From positions 1 through 55,764 of the forward strand of contig NZ_SWDE01000010.1 in the NCBI RefSeq assembly GCF_013337185.1: a stretch of DNA of 55,764 nucleotides, read 5' to 3'. Below the pieces are notes generated by a model. That model had not been told where the DNA came from, searched no databases, and saw nothing but the letters and a program-made list of their open reading frames with translations. Made by a program: the position numbers and the translations under genes. The stretch is from Serratia proteamaculans. Its GTDB lineage: Bacteria > Pseudomonadota > Gammaproteobacteria > Enterobacterales > Enterobacteriaceae. Positions 9,838 through 18,378 of the stretch are shown piece after piece (the first letter of the stretch is position 1; each line of letters opens with the position of its first letter).

Positions 9838-11078
9838 CAACGACTCCCGTCGTCGTAGGTATTCCAGGCCGCCTGCAGCGCTTCGCCCTGTTGGCTGGCG
9901 AAACCCAGCCGGTTCAGCACCGCTTCCAGTGCAGTCAGAGTCTGCAGCACGCAGTCTTTACGCGCGTTATAACCCATGGTGCCGATGCGCCAGATTTTAC
10001 CCTGCAGCGGACCGAACGAGGTGCCGATCTCAATGGCGAAGTCGTTCAGCATCATCTGGCGTACCTGCTCGCCATGAACCTGCTGCGGGATCACCACGCC
10101 GAGCACGTTATTCATTCGGTTCTCAAGGCTGCCGAACACTTCCAGCCCCATACCCTGAATGCCGGCCAGCATGGCCGCGCCGTGCAGCTTATGACGGGCG
10201 ATGGTGTTATCCAGCCCTTCTTCCAGGATCACCCTGGCGCACTCGCGCGCGGCAAACAGCATGCTGGTGGCTTCGGTATGGTGGTTCAGGCGCTCCGGCC
10301 CCCAGTAATCCATGATCATGCCGAGATCGAAATAGTTGGAGTAGATCATCTCATCCTCACCATCCGCGTGATCGAGGGTGCGTATGCCCTGCTCCACGCA
10401 TTTGCGGCGGCGAATAATCTCTTCAAACTGCGGGCTGAGCGTGACCGGCGAACTGCCCGATGGGCCGCCCAGGCATTTTTGCAGACCGGCGGAGACCGCA
10501 TCCAGCCCCCAGGCGTCGGTTTCCAGCGGGTTACCGCCAAAAGAGGCAGTGGCATCGGTGTAAAACAGCACGCCGTGGCGGCGACAGATATCTCCCAATT
10601 GCTCCAGCGGCTGCAGCATGGTGGTGGAGGTGTCGCCTTGCACCGTCAACAGCAGGCGCGGACGTACCTTCTTGATCGCGTCTTCAATCTGGTCGGCACT
10701 GAATACTTCGCCCCAGGGCACCTCGATGCTGTGTACTTCGGCGCGACAGCGGCGGGCTATCTCACACAACAGATGGCCAAAACGACCGAATACCGGTACC
10801 AGCACCTTGTCTCCAGGGCGAATGGAGGAGACCAGCATGGCTTCGATACCGGAGCGAGAAGTGCCGTCCACCAGCATCGTCCAGCGGTTTTCGGTGCGGA
10901 ACAATGCGCGATACAGTTCCATCACCTGATTCATGTAACCGGTCATCGCCGGATCGTACTGACCAATCAACTGGCTCGACATGGCACGCAGCACGCGCGG
11001 ATCCGCGTTGATCGGCCCCGGCCCCATCAACAGGCGGGCGGGTGGGTTAATCTGATCGAATTGGGTGATATCTAACAT
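9837..11078 (-). CDS. hpxJ: (S)-ureidoglycine aminotransferase
   Basis: This PLP enzyme is related to alanine-glyoxylate aminotransferases and transfers the amino group of ureidoglycine to a 2-oxo acid, giving oxalurate. The Klebsiella homologue is characterised with this activity. The 413-residue protein has the PLP lysine at about Lys201 in SAGLQKCLGGPSG. Co-transcription with allantoate amidohydrolase, and the presence of hpxWXYZ nearby, support ureidoglycine as substrate rather than glyoxylate alone. Confidence 0.92.
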   Translation of the reverse strand: MLDITQFDQINPPARLLMGPGPINADPRVLRAMSSQLIGQYDPAMTGYMNQVMELYRALFRTENRWTMLVDGTSRSGIEAMLVSSIRPGDKVLVPVFGRFGHLLCEIARRCRAEVHSIEVPWGEVFSADQIEDAIKKVRPRLLLTVQGDTSTTMLQPLEQLGDICRRHGVLFYTDATASFGGNPLETDAWGLDAVSAGLQKCLGGPSGSSPVTLSPQFEEIIRRRKCVEQGIRTLDHADGEDEMIYSNYFDLGMIMDYWGPERLNHHTEATSMLFAARECARVILEEGLDNTIARHKLHGAAMLAGIQGMGLEVFGSLENRMNNVLGVVIPQQVHGEQVRQMMLNDFAIEIGTSFGPLQGKIWRIGTMGYNARKDCVLQTLTALEAVLNRLGFASQQGEALQAAWNTYDDGSR

Positions 11079-11121
11079 GTTAATTCCTTACCAGCTTAAT
11101 AACTTAATAAAGTTGATGGCA

Positions 11122-11865
11122 TCAGTTCTCAGACAGACCGCGGACCGACGCAATAAACTGTTTTAATTCCTGCGTTTGCGGATTGGCGAACAGCGTGCGG
11201 CTATCGCCCTGCTCCCAGACCTTGCCCTGGTGCATAAACACCACCCGGTCTCCGACCTCGCGGGCAAAGTTCATTTCATGGGTCACCAGGATCAGCGTCA
11301 TGCCCTCTTTGGCCAGCTGTTCCAGCACTTTCAGTACTTCGCCCACCAGTTCAGGATCCAACGCCGAGGTAATTTCGTCACACAGCAACACTTTCGGGTT
11401 CATCGCCAGCGCCCGCGCTATCGCCACCCGCTGCTGCTGGCCGCCGGAAAGGTTGGCCGGTGAGTAATGCATCCGTTCGCCCAGCCCGACCTTATTCAAC
11501 ATCTCTTCCGCCAGCTCGCGGCATTCGGCCGAGCTTTTCTTCAGCACCCGACGCGGCGCCAGCATCACGTTCTCCAGCGCGGTCATGTGCGGAAATAAAT
11601 TGAAGTTCTGGAACACCATGCCAATGGAGCGACTGATTTCACGCGCCTGCGAATCGCGATCGGTCACCGTCATGCCGCCCAGTTTGATACTGCCTTCCTG
11701 ATAACCTTCCAACCCGTTGATGCAGCGTAACAACGTGCTTTTTCCGGAGCCGCTGCGGCCGATGATCGAAATCACCTGGCCCATGTCGATATCCAGATCC
11801 ACGCCCTTCAGTACATGGTTCTGACCGTAATATTTTTGAACCTGATTAATTGTGATGAGCGGCAT
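11122..11865 (-). CDS. ABC transporter ATP-binding protein, polar amino-acid (GlnQ) type
   Basis: This 247-residue ATPase has a Walker A GRSGSGKST, the signature LSGGQQQR and a Walker B region VLLCDEITSALD. It would energise import through the two permeases encoded upstream, overlapping the nearer one by 20 nt. The family normally moves amino acids. Here the operon ends in ureide enzymes, so a ureide such as allantoate or oxalurate is a plausible cargo, though unproven. The arrangement is like the transporter part of Klebsiella hpxFGHIJK. Confidence 0.93.
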   Translation of the reverse strand: MPLITINQVQKYYGQNHVLKGVDLDIDMGQVISIIGRSGSGKSTLLRCINGLEGYQEGSIKLGGMTVTDRDSQAREISRSIGMVFQNFNLFPHMTALENVMLAPRRVLKKSSAECRELAEEMLNKVGLGERMHYSPANLSGGQQQRVAIARALAMNPKVLLCDEITSALDPELVGEVLKVLEQLAKEGMTLILVTHEMNFAREVGDRVVFMHQGKVWEQGDSRTLFANPQTQELKQFIASVRGLSEN

Positions 11866-12502
11866 GGAATTTCTTCTCCAGATAATGACTGTAGCGCGAC
11901 AGCGGATAACACATCAGGAAATAGCCCAGCGCCACCAGACCAAAAACTTTAAAGGGTTGATAAGTGACGTTGTTCAGCATGGTGCCGGCCTTGGTCAGTT
12001 CGACAAAACCGATGATCGACGCCAATGCGGTCCCCTTGATCACCTGAACCGAAAAGCCGACGGTAGGTGCAATGGCAATACGCACGGCCTGCGGCACGAT
12101 CACCCGCACCAACGCCTGGCCAAAACTCAGCCCCAGACAGCGCGACGCTTCCCACTGGCCTTTCGGCAAGGCGGCGATGCTGCCGGACCAGATATCCACC
12201 AGAAAAGCGCTGGTGAATAACGTCAGCGCCAACGCGGCCGCGGTCCAGGGGCTAACATCAATGCCGAACAGTGCCAGCCCAAAAAAGGCCAGGAACAGCT
12301 GCATCAGCAGTGGCGTGCCCTGAAACAGCTCGGAATAACCGCGAACCAACCGCAGCGCCCACGTACGTTTGCTCAGGCGTAGCAACAACAGCGGCAGCGT
12401 CACCAGGGTGCCGCCAAAAAACGCCGTCAGCGACAGCAGCAAGGTCCAGCGCGCCGCCAGCAGCAGGTTGCGCACAATGTCCCAGTCGGTAAAAGTCAGC
12501 AT
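11846..12502 (-). CDS. ABC transporter permease, polar amino-acid type
   Basis: An inner-membrane permease of 218 residues with several hydrophobic helices. The cytoplasmic loop EASRCLGLSFGQALVRVIVPQA is of the EAA type that contacts the ATPase. Its ATG overlaps the stop of the upstream permease gene (TGATG), as expected for a heterodimeric HisM/HisQ-like pore. Confidence 0.92.
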   Translation of the reverse strand: MLTFTDWDIVRNLLLAARWTLLLSLTAFFGGTLVTLPLLLLRLSKRTWALRLVRGYSELFQGTPLLMQLFLAFFGLALFGIDVSPWTAAALALTLFTSAFLVDIWSGSIAALPKGQWEASRCLGLSFGQALVRVIVPQAVRIAIAPTVGFSVQVIKGTALASIIGFVELTKAGTMLNNVTYQPFKVFGLVALGYFLMCYPLSRYSHYLEKKFHAAHHN

Positions 12503-13167
12503 CAGCCCTGGCTCCCTAGAAAACGGCGTCCGGCGGCCAGCAACAGCTGCCGCATCAGTATCGACAACAGCAGGTAAAATAGCGCCGTCACCAGATACAC
12601 CTCAAAACTGAGGAAGGTGCGCGACTGGATCAGGTTGGCGGCGAAGGTCAACTCTTCAAACGACACCTGCGACACCACCGATGACCCCAGCATGACGATA
12701 ATGCACTGGCTGACCAGCGCCGGATAAATCCGCTGCAGCGACGGCGGCAGCACGATGCGCAAAAAAGTCTGGCTGCGGCTGAGACCCAGTACCCTGCCGG
12801 CCTCCCACTGGCCTTTCGGCGTCACCTGAATACCGGCACGGATAATTTCGGTACTGTAAGCCCCCAGGTTTATCACCATAGCCAGCAGCGCCGCCTGCCC
12901 GGCGGTCAGTTTCCAGCCCAGGCTCGGCAGGCCGAAGACGATGAAGAACAGCTGCACCACGAACGGCGTATTGCGTACCACCTCAACGTAAATGCCCCAA
13001 ACGCGACTAACCAGGTTAACCTTGCCGCTGCGGATCGCCGCACCACAAATACCCAGCGCCACCCCGATCAACGTGGCCAGAGCCGTCAGCTCAATGGTGG
13101 TCAACAGACCGGCCAGCAATTCAGGCAGGTAAGGCCACAGCGCAGGAAAGTTCAGCTGATAGGTCAT
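12502..13167 (-). CDS. ABC transporter permease, polar amino-acid type
   Basis: This 221-residue inner-membrane permease has the EAA-type loop EAGRVLGLSRSQTFLRIVLPPS. It resembles the downstream permease and should form the other half of the pore. It lies 12 nt after the binding-protein gene in the same operon. Confidence 0.92.
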   Translation of the reverse strand: MTYQLNFPALWPYLPELLAGLLTTIELTALATLIGVALGICGAAIRSGKVNLVSRVWGIYVEVVRNTPFVVQLFFIVFGLPSLGWKLTAGQAALLAMVINLGAYSTEIIRAGIQVTPKGQWEAGRVLGLSRSQTFLRIVLPPSLQRIYPALVSQCIIVMLGSSVVSQVSFEELTFAANLIQSRTFLSFEVYLVTALFYLLLSILMRQLLLAAGRRFLGSQG

Positions 13168-13179
13168 CAGGCGCCCCCG

Positions 13180-13971
13180 TTATGCACCGAAGTCGACAGG
13201 CAGCGGCGCTTTCAGCCATTTCTCGGACAGACCATTGAGGGTGTTATCCTTCAATGCCTGTTCAATCAGTTGGTCCACTTTGGTTTTCAGCGCCGGTTCA
13301 CCCAGACGCAGCCCGACATAGCAGGGTGAATCTTTCAGCATAAATTTGGCCACCGGTGCCTTGGTCGGGTTCTGCCGCGCAATGGCGCTCACCACCAGAT
13401 TGCCGGTAGCGATGTATTGCACCTGACCGGACAGATAAGCCGACAGTGTGGTGTTGTTGTCTTCATAGCGTTTAATCTGCGTGCCCTTCGGCGCGGTGTC
13501 GCTCAGCACCATGTCTTCCACCGCACCGCGCGTCACGCCGATGGTTTTACCGTCCAGTTGCGCGGCGTCTGCCAGCACCGACTCTTTCGGGCCAAATACG
13601 CCCAGGAAGAACGGCGCATAGGTGCGGCTGAAGGCGATCGCCTTCTCGCGTTCCGCGTTTTTGCCCAGGCTGGAAATCACCAGGTCAACCTTGTTGGTCT
13701 GCAGATAAGGCACGCGGTTGGCGCTGGTGACCGGCACCAGCTGCAACTTAAGTTTCATCTTGTCGGCCAGATACTGCGCCATATCGATGTCATAGCCCTG
13801 TGGCTGCAGATCGGTGCCCACGGAGCCGAACGGCGGGAAGTCCTGCGGCACCGCTACCCGCAGCACGCCGCGCTGCTGAATTTCCTGCAGTTGATCCGCC
13901 ATCGCCGAAGCGGCCTGAGCCATCAACAGCACTGCACCTAATGCCACTACGCCGATTTTCTTGAAGTTCAT
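13180..13971 (-). CDS. Periplasmic solute-binding protein, polar amino-acid family
   Basis: A 263-residue secreted binding protein. A clear Sec signal peptide (MNFKKIGVVALGAVLLMAQA, cleavage likely after ASAMA) is followed by the family-3 SBP region LRVAVPQDFPPFGS. It is the first gene of a run of nine minus-strand genes reaching the permease at 6363, and it is preceded by the sigma-54 promoter described below. The ligand cannot be read from the sequence; the operon context suggests a ureide or an amino acid linked to HpxJ. Confidence 0.92.
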   Translation of the reverse strand: MNFKKIGVVALGAVLLMAQAASAMADQLQEIQQRGVLRVAVPQDFPPFGSVGTDLQPQGYDIDMAQYLADKMKLKLQLVPVTSANRVPYLQTNKVDLVISSLGKNAEREKAIAFSRTYAPFFLGVFGPKESVLADAAQLDGKTIGVTRGAVEDMVLSDTAPKGTQIKRYEDNNTTLSAYLSGQVQYIATGNLVVSAIARQNPTKAPVAKFMLKDSPCYVGLRLGEPALKTKVDQLIEQALKDNTLNGLSEKWLKAPLPVDFGA

Positions 13972-14024
13972 AGACTATCCCCGATGGTGAAATTATGAAA
14001 CAAAAGATTCTTTGATCACCACTC

Positions 14025-14040
14025 TGCAACTAATGTGCCA
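14025..14040 (-). promoter_or_regulatory. Sigma-54 (-24/-12) promoter of the hpx transporter/enzyme operon
   Basis: Read on the minus strand, the 16-mer is TGGCACATTAGTTGCA. It matches the RpoN consensus TGGCACR-N4-TTGCA at every fixed position. The predicted start of transcription is near 14014, about 40 nt before the binding-protein ATG. Such promoters need an activator such as NtrC. Confidence 0.85.
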
Positions 14041-14103
14041 ATAAGCGACATCAGCAACGATCGGCTTTAGTGTCGGTAAGTTAGGGGATTAAGCTGGGAA
14101 TTC

Positions 14104-14125
14104 CCCTGTCAAGGTGATGACAGGG
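14104..14125. repeat. 8-bp inverted repeat between the NtrC-like sites and the sigma-54 promoter
   Basis: CCCTGTCA and TGACAGGG are separated by 6 nt. No T-tract follows on either strand, so it is more likely an operator, perhaps for the adjacent RpiR protein, than a terminator. It could also end the RpiR transcript. Confidence 0.4.
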
Positions 14126-14150
14126 TGAATGAATAAAGCGGGCAAATTGC

Positions 14151-14184
14151 GCACCATCAAAGTGCGTCAGCACCAAAATAGCGC
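14151..14184. promoter_or_regulatory. Two tandem NtrC-like enhancer sites
   Basis: The first site has GCAC (14151-14154), seven bases and GTGC (14162-14165), an exact core match to NtrC sites. The second has GCAC (14170-14173), seven bases and GCGC (14181-14184), one mismatch. They are spaced by 19 bp and lie about 140-170 bp upstream of the predicted sigma-54 start, the usual enhancer distance. They fall between the RpiR stop codon and the promoter. Confidence 0.7.
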
Positions 14185-14189
14185 TGGGA

Positions 14190-15029
14190 TCAGCGCTGCT
14201 CCAACTCATCCAGACCCGTATACAGATCGGCGATCTGGTGAATGCGTTGCCGCCCCTGCGCCAGCGTCTCGTGCAGCAGGGCATTGCTGAGCAGGTTGGC
14301 CAGACTCATGGCAGCGGAATAGCTGTCAAAGGCGGAAACGCTGTCGAGCGGCGCCGCCAGATGCCAGTTCGCCAGCGGGATCAGCGCCTGTGCCTGGGGT
14401 TCACACACCAGCAGTGTCGGCACCTGCTGAACCTGCAATTGTGTCAACAACGCCCGCATCTGGCGCGGTCGGCGACGAAACGCCACCACTATCGCTACAT
14501 CTTGCTGGGCCAGATCTACCAGCTCTTCCGCCAGTGTCTGACCCGGCTGCGGCACCAGTAACACCTGCTCACGCACCTGCATCAGTTGCTGGCGCAGGTG
14601 CATCGCCACCGGATAACTATTGCGAAACCCCATCAACACCACGCGCCGCGCCTGCACCAAAGCAGCAATCACTGCGTTGAACTGGTCGGCATCAATATGG
14701 TTCACCCACTGGGTAAGGTTAGCCATTTCCTGCTTGTAGTGGCGCGCCAGCAAGGTATTGCCCTGCACCGCATCCCGGTTATCGGTCAGCGGCATACCGC
14801 TCTGGCGCAGCGTGCGCAATTCGTCACGCATAGCGCGGTAGCTCGGGTAGCCCAGGCGTTTGAACAAGCGGCTGACGGTGGCTTTGGAGACGCCGCTCAG
14901 GCGTGCCAGCTCGGCGCTGTTGTAGCTGATCAGGTCATCGAAGTGATCGAAAATAAAATCGGCCACCCGCTGTTCCTGCGGCGTGAGCTGCGGATATTCC
15001 CCGCGCAGGCGTTCATCAATCTGCTGCAT
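14190..15029 (-). CDS. RpiR-family transcriptional regulator
   Basis: A 279-residue regulator with an N-terminal helix-turn-helix (ELARLSGVSKATVSRLFKRLG, about residues 38-58) and a C-terminal SIS sugar-isomerase-like domain that would sense a phosphorylated or ureide-like effector. The ATG at 15029 has an AGGAG ribosome binding site 6 nt upstream; the open frame extends far beyond it but without support. It is divergent from hpxW and lies upstream of the hpx operon, so it probably controls one or both. Confidence 0.9.
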   Translation of the reverse strand: MQQIDERLRGEYPQLTPQEQRVADFIFDHFDDLISYNSAELARLSGVSKATVSRLFKRLGYPSYRAMRDELRTLRQSGMPLTDNRDAVQGNTLLARHYKQEMANLTQWVNHIDADQFNAVIAALVQARRVVLMGFRNSYPVAMHLRQQLMQVREQVLLVPQPGQTLAEELVDLAQQDVAIVVAFRRRPRQMRALLTQLQVQQVPTLLVCEPQAQALIPLANWHLAAPLDSVSAFDSYSAAMSLANLLSNALLHETLAQGRQRIHQIADLYTGLDELEQR

Positions 15030-15117
15030 TGCTACTCCTGCTGTAACCTTTGTTTCAGCGGAACATAGCACGGTCAATCCACCCGCTGGCAAGCGATTAT
15101 TGCCCTGGCAGAAAACA

Positions 15118-15133
15118 TGGAACGTCTCTTGCT
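15118..15133 (+). promoter_or_regulatory. Sigma-54 promoter of hpxWXYZ
   Basis: TGGAACGTCTCTTGCT matches TGGCACG-N4-TTGCW at all fixed positions but one. The predicted start of transcription is near 15144, 31 nt before the hpxW ATG. No NtrC-type core pair was seen upstream. Confidence 0.7.
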
Positions 15134-15135
15134 TG

Positions 15136-15163
15136 TGTTTGAGGCAGACGCTGACCTCAAACA
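15136..15163. repeat. 9-bp inverted repeat at the hpxW transcription start
   Basis: TGTTTGAGG and CCTCAAACA form a perfect dyad with a 10-nt spacer. It directly follows the sigma-54 promoter and ends 11 nt before the hpxW start codon. It could be an operator for the divergent RpiR regulator, or a hairpin that limits ribosome access. Confidence 0.55.
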
Positions 15164-15174
15164 AGGGCCAAGAA

Positions 15175-16761
15175 ATGATTAACAGCAACACCGCGCCATT
15201 GGGTATGGCCGTCACGCCGCACCACCTCGCCAGCGAAAGTGCACTGGCGATACTGCGCAAAGGCGGCAACGCGATTGAAGCCATGGTCGCCGCCGCCGCT
15301 ACCATCGCCGTGGTCTACCCACACATGAACGGCCTGGGAGGTGACGGGTTCTGGCTGATCGTGCCGCCGCAGGGGGATCCGGTGGCCATCGACGCCAGCG
15401 GCGCAGCCGGATCGCTGGCCACGCTGGATTTTTACGCCGGTGAAAGTCACATTCCCCATCGGGGACCCAAAGCCGCACTGACCGTCGCCGGTACCGTCGG
15501 TGGCTGGCAGGAAGCACTGGATTACTCCGCTGAATTGGGCGGCGAAAAGTTGCCGCTGCCACGCCTGCTGGCAGATGCGATTCGCTACGCCGCGGACGGT
15601 ATTCCGGTCACGGCCTCGCAGGAGGCGGCTACCCGCAGCAAATATCATGAGCTGGCCGATCGGGAGCATTTTGCCCGCACCTATCTGCCGCACGGTGAAA
15701 TTCCTCACGCCGGGCAGCGTTTCTGTCAGCCGCAGTTGGCGGACACCCTGATAGCGTTGGCCGAACAGGGGTTGGACAGTTTCTATCGCGGCCGATTGGC
15801 AGAGAGCATGGCGGCGGATATGGCCAGGCTGGGCATGCCACTCACTGCGCAGGATCTGGCGGATTATCGGCCACGCCGCCGTACGCCGCTGCGGCTGGAG
15901 CATCAAAAAGGTGAGATCTTTAACCTGACGCCGCCGACTCAGGGCCTGGTGTCACTGGCGATCCTCGGGCTGACCGACCGTCTGCCGCTAGCCAGCCGCA
16001 GCGAAGGCGCGGTGGTACATGGCATCGTCGAAGCGACCAAACTGGCTTTCGGCCTGCGTGACCAATTCATCACCGATCCGCGTCAGATGACTCAGGATCC
16101 ACAGGCGTTACTGGCGGCCGAACATCTGGATGCGCTGGCCAGGCGCATCGATCCTGAACAGGCCGCCGCCTGGGGGAAAGGCAAAGGGCCGGGCGATACC
16201 GTGTGGATGGGGGTGATGGACAGCAGCGGTCTGGCGGTGTCCTTTATTCAAAGCATTTATCACGAATTCGGCAGCGGCGTAGTACTGCCGCAAAGTGGCG
16301 TGCTGTGGCAAAACCGTGGCGCGTCCTTCAGCCTGGATGCCGCACATTTGCTGGCACTGGCGCCGGGTAAACAACCTTTCCACACTCTGAACCCGGCAGC
16401 GGCACGCCTGTATGACGGACGCACTCTGGTGTACGGCTCGATGGGCGGCGACGGCCAACCGCAAACCCAGGCGGCGGTGTTTGTCCGCCATGTGGTACAG
16501 GGGTTGCCGCTGCAACAGGCGATCAGCGCGCCGCGCTGGCTGCTCGGCCGCACCTGGGGTGAAAGCTCCGACTCATTAAAACTGGAGGGGCGTTTTAGCG
16601 AAGAAACCCTGGCCTACCTGCGTCAACGCGGCCACGAGGTGGAACTATTACCGGATTTCAGCGAGGCGGTCGGCCATGCCGGCGCCATTGTTCGCCATAC
16701 TAACGGCATGCTCGAAGGCGCTTTTGATCCACGCAGCAACGGCAGCGCCGCCGGCTTCTAG
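15175..16761 (+). CDS. hpxW: Oxamate amidohydrolase (gamma-glutamyltransferase-like Ntn hydrolase)
   Basis: This 528-residue self-cleaving Ntn hydrolase resembles gamma-glutamyltranspeptidases. The likely nucleophile after autoproteolysis is Thr342 in GPGDTVWMGVMD; a glycine-rich oxyanion region MGGDGQPQTQA follows. The Klebsiella homologue hydrolyses oxamate to oxalate and ammonia. No signal peptide is seen, unlike periplasmic GGTs, so it is cytoplasmic. Start at MINSNTAPLG; longer frames overlap the divergent regulator. It heads the hpxWXYZ operon. Confidence 0.9.
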   Translation: MINSNTAPLGMAVTPHHLASESALAILRKGGNAIEAMVAAAATIAVVYPHMNGLGGDGFWLIVPPQGDPVAIDASGAAGSLATLDFYAGESHIPHRGPKAALTVAGTVGGWQEALDYSAELGGEKLPLPRLLADAIRYAADGIPVTASQEAATRSKYHELADREHFARTYLPHGEIPHAGQRFCQPQLADTLIALAEQGLDSFYRGRLAESMAADMARLGMPLTAQDLADYRPRRRTPLRLEHQKGEIFNLTPPTQGLVSLAILGLTDRLPLASRSEGAVVHGIVEATKLAFGLRDQFITDPRQMTQDPQALLAAEHLDALARRIDPEQAAAWGKGKGPGDTVWMGVMDSSGLAVSFIQSIYHEFGSGVVLPQSGVLWQNRGASFSLDAAHLLALAPGKQPFHTLNPAAARLYDGRTLVYGSMGGDGQPQTQAAVFVRHVVQGLPLQQAISAPRWLLGRTWGESSDSLKLEGRFSEETLAYLRQRGHEVELLPDFSEAVGHAGAIVRHTNGMLEGAFDPRSNGSAAGF

Positions 16762-16786
16762 CCGCTCTCTCAATAAGGGGATCCCC

Positions 16787-16978
16787 ATGAACCATCCACC
16801 TGCCACCGACTGGGCGGCTTATATCAGCCAGATGGAGAACATACTGGCCCTGGAATTGAATGACGCACGCCGTCAGGAACTGCTGATCCAATTCAACCGC
16901 ATCGCCGCAATGGCCGAGCCGCTGATGGCCCTGCCGCTCGATCAGCGCCTGGAAACCGCCGGAGTGTATCGAGCATGA
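16787..16978 (+). CDS. hpxX: Small AtzG/GatC-like amidase subunit (DUF4089)
   Basis: A 63-residue protein with no enzyme motifs. It resembles AtzG, the short subunit that wraps around the AtzE amidase much as GatC does around GatA. It overlaps hpxY by 4 nt (ATGA), a sign of coupled, stoichiometric synthesis. The ATG follows AAGGGG closely. It probably stabilises HpxY in the oxalurate branch. Confidence 0.85.
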   Translation: MNHPPATDWAAYISQMENILALELNDARRQELLIQFNRIAAMAEPLMALPLDQRLETAGVYRA

Positions 16979-18375
16979 ATCCGTTAAACGCACTGTCGAT
17001 CGCCGAGACTCGCGCCGCCCTGAAACAGGGCGCGATTTCCGCCCGCGAAATAGCCCAGCACACGCTGGACAATATCGATACCCTGAACCCCTCGCTGAAC
17101 GCCTATACCCACGTCACCCGTGAACGCATGCTGACGGAGGCCGATCATCTCGATCGCGCCCGAGCCAAAGGGCAAGCTCTACCCAGCCTGGCGGCCATTC
17201 CTTATGCGGTGAAAAATCTGTTCGATGTCACCGGCGAAACCACCCTGGCCGGTGCCAGCCTGTTTTGCGATAACCCGCCCGCCAAACAGGACGCCTGGGT
17301 AGTCAACAAGCTGGCGGCACAGGGCGCGTTGCTCTCCGGCATGCTGAATATGGATGCCTATGCCTACGGTTTCACCACCGAAAACAGCCACTATGGCGCA
17401 ACGCGTAACCCACACGACACCACGCGTATTGCCGGGGGTTCCTCTGGGGGGTCAGCGGCTGCGGTCGCCGCCGGGCTGGTAACATTTTCACTCGGCAGCG
17501 ATACCAACGGCTCAATACGCGTGCCCTCTTCGCTGTGCGGTATCTTCGGACTGAAGCCGACCTTTGGCCGCCTGTCGCGCAGCGGCAGCCAGCCGTTTGT
17601 CGCCAGTCTGGATCATGTCGGCCCCTTTGCCCGGCGGGTGCGCGATCTGGCCGCGGTGTATGACGTGATGCAAGGCACCGATATCGAAGACCGCTTCCAG
17701 GCGGATAAACCGATTACCCAAACCGAATCGCTGCTGCCGCGTGGCCAACAAGGACTGCGTTGTGCGGTGCTGACCGGCTATTTCCAGCAATGGTGCAACG
17801 AAGACGCCAAAGCGGCGGTGCAACAGGTCGCTCAGGCGCTGGAAGCCATTACCGAAGTTGAACTGCCACAGGCTGAACTGGCGCGTTCGGCGGCGTTTAT
17901 TCTCACCGCCGCCGAGGGAGGTAATCAGTATCTGCCGCAGTTGCGCAGCCAGCCTGAGCGCTTTGAACCGCTGTCGCGCGAGCGGCTGCTGGCCGGGGCC
18001 ATGCTACCCGCCGCCTGGTACCTGCAGGCACAACGTTTCCGCACCCATTTCCAGCAGCAGGTATTGCCGCTGTTTGAACACTGGGACATTCTGATCGCCC
18101 CGGCAACACCATGCGGCGCGACGGTTATTGGTCAGGAAACCATGCGTATCAACGGCACCGACCTGCCGATCCGCGCCAGCATGGGCATGCTGACGCAGCC
18201 GATCTCTTTTCTCGGCCTGCCGGTGGTGACGGTCCCGCTGAAAACGGCGTCTGGATTGCCGATCGGCCTGCAGCTTATCGCACCGCCATGGCGTGAAGAT
18301 CTGGCGTTGCGAGCCGCCTATGCGCTGGAGCAACGCGGCGTAGCGATCTGTGTTTTACCAGGGAAACAGGATTAA
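16975..18375 (+). CDS. hpxY: AtzE-like amidase of the oxalurate branch
   Basis: This amidase-signature enzyme has 466 residues. The catalytic triad reads Lys80 (YAVKNLFD), cis-Ser156 in GGSSGGS and the nucleophile Ser180 in GSDTNGSIR; the 24-residue spacing between the serines is that of the family. It resembles 1-carboxybiuret hydrolase AtzE. In this operon the likely substrate is oxalurate, an N-carbamoyl analogue, but that is inference from Klebsiella genetics and context. Confidence 0.88.
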   Translation: MNPLNALSIAETRAALKQGAISAREIAQHTLDNIDTLNPSLNAYTHVTRERMLTEADHLDRARAKGQALPSLAAIPYAVKNLFDVTGETTLAGASLFCDNPPAKQDAWVVNKLAAQGALLSGMLNMDAYAYGFTTENSHYGATRNPHDTTRIAGGSSGGSAAAVAAGLVTFSLGSDTNGSIRVPSSLCGIFGLKPTFGRLSRSGSQPFVASLDHVGPFARRVRDLAAVYDVMQGTDIEDRFQADKPITQTESLLPRGQQGLRCAVLTGYFQQWCNEDAKAAVQQVAQALEAITEVELPQAELARSAAFILTAAEGGNQYLPQLRSQPERFEPLSRERLLAGAMLPAAWYLQAQRFRTHFQQQVLPLFEHWDILIAPATPCGATVIGQETMRINGTDLPIRASMGMLTQPISFLGLPVVTVPLKTASGLPIGLQLIAPPWREDLALRAAYALEQRGVAICVLPGKQD

Positions 18376-18378
18376 TTA

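Noticed and set aside
9792..11075. 427-codon plus-strand open frame opposite hpxJ
   Set aside because: It mirrors the aminotransferase codons and has no domain, promoter or ribosome binding site. The same holds for the long frames at 8665-9720 and 42271-43308.
15098..15113. TGGCAAGC...TTGC as an alternative sigma-54 promoter for hpxW
   Set aside because: The GG and GC elements are 12 nt apart, not 10, so the spacing is wrong; the match at 15118-15133 is better.
14983..15174. Longer N-terminus for hpxW
   Set aside because: The extension overlaps the divergent regulator and the sigma-54 promoter and encodes no conserved sequence.
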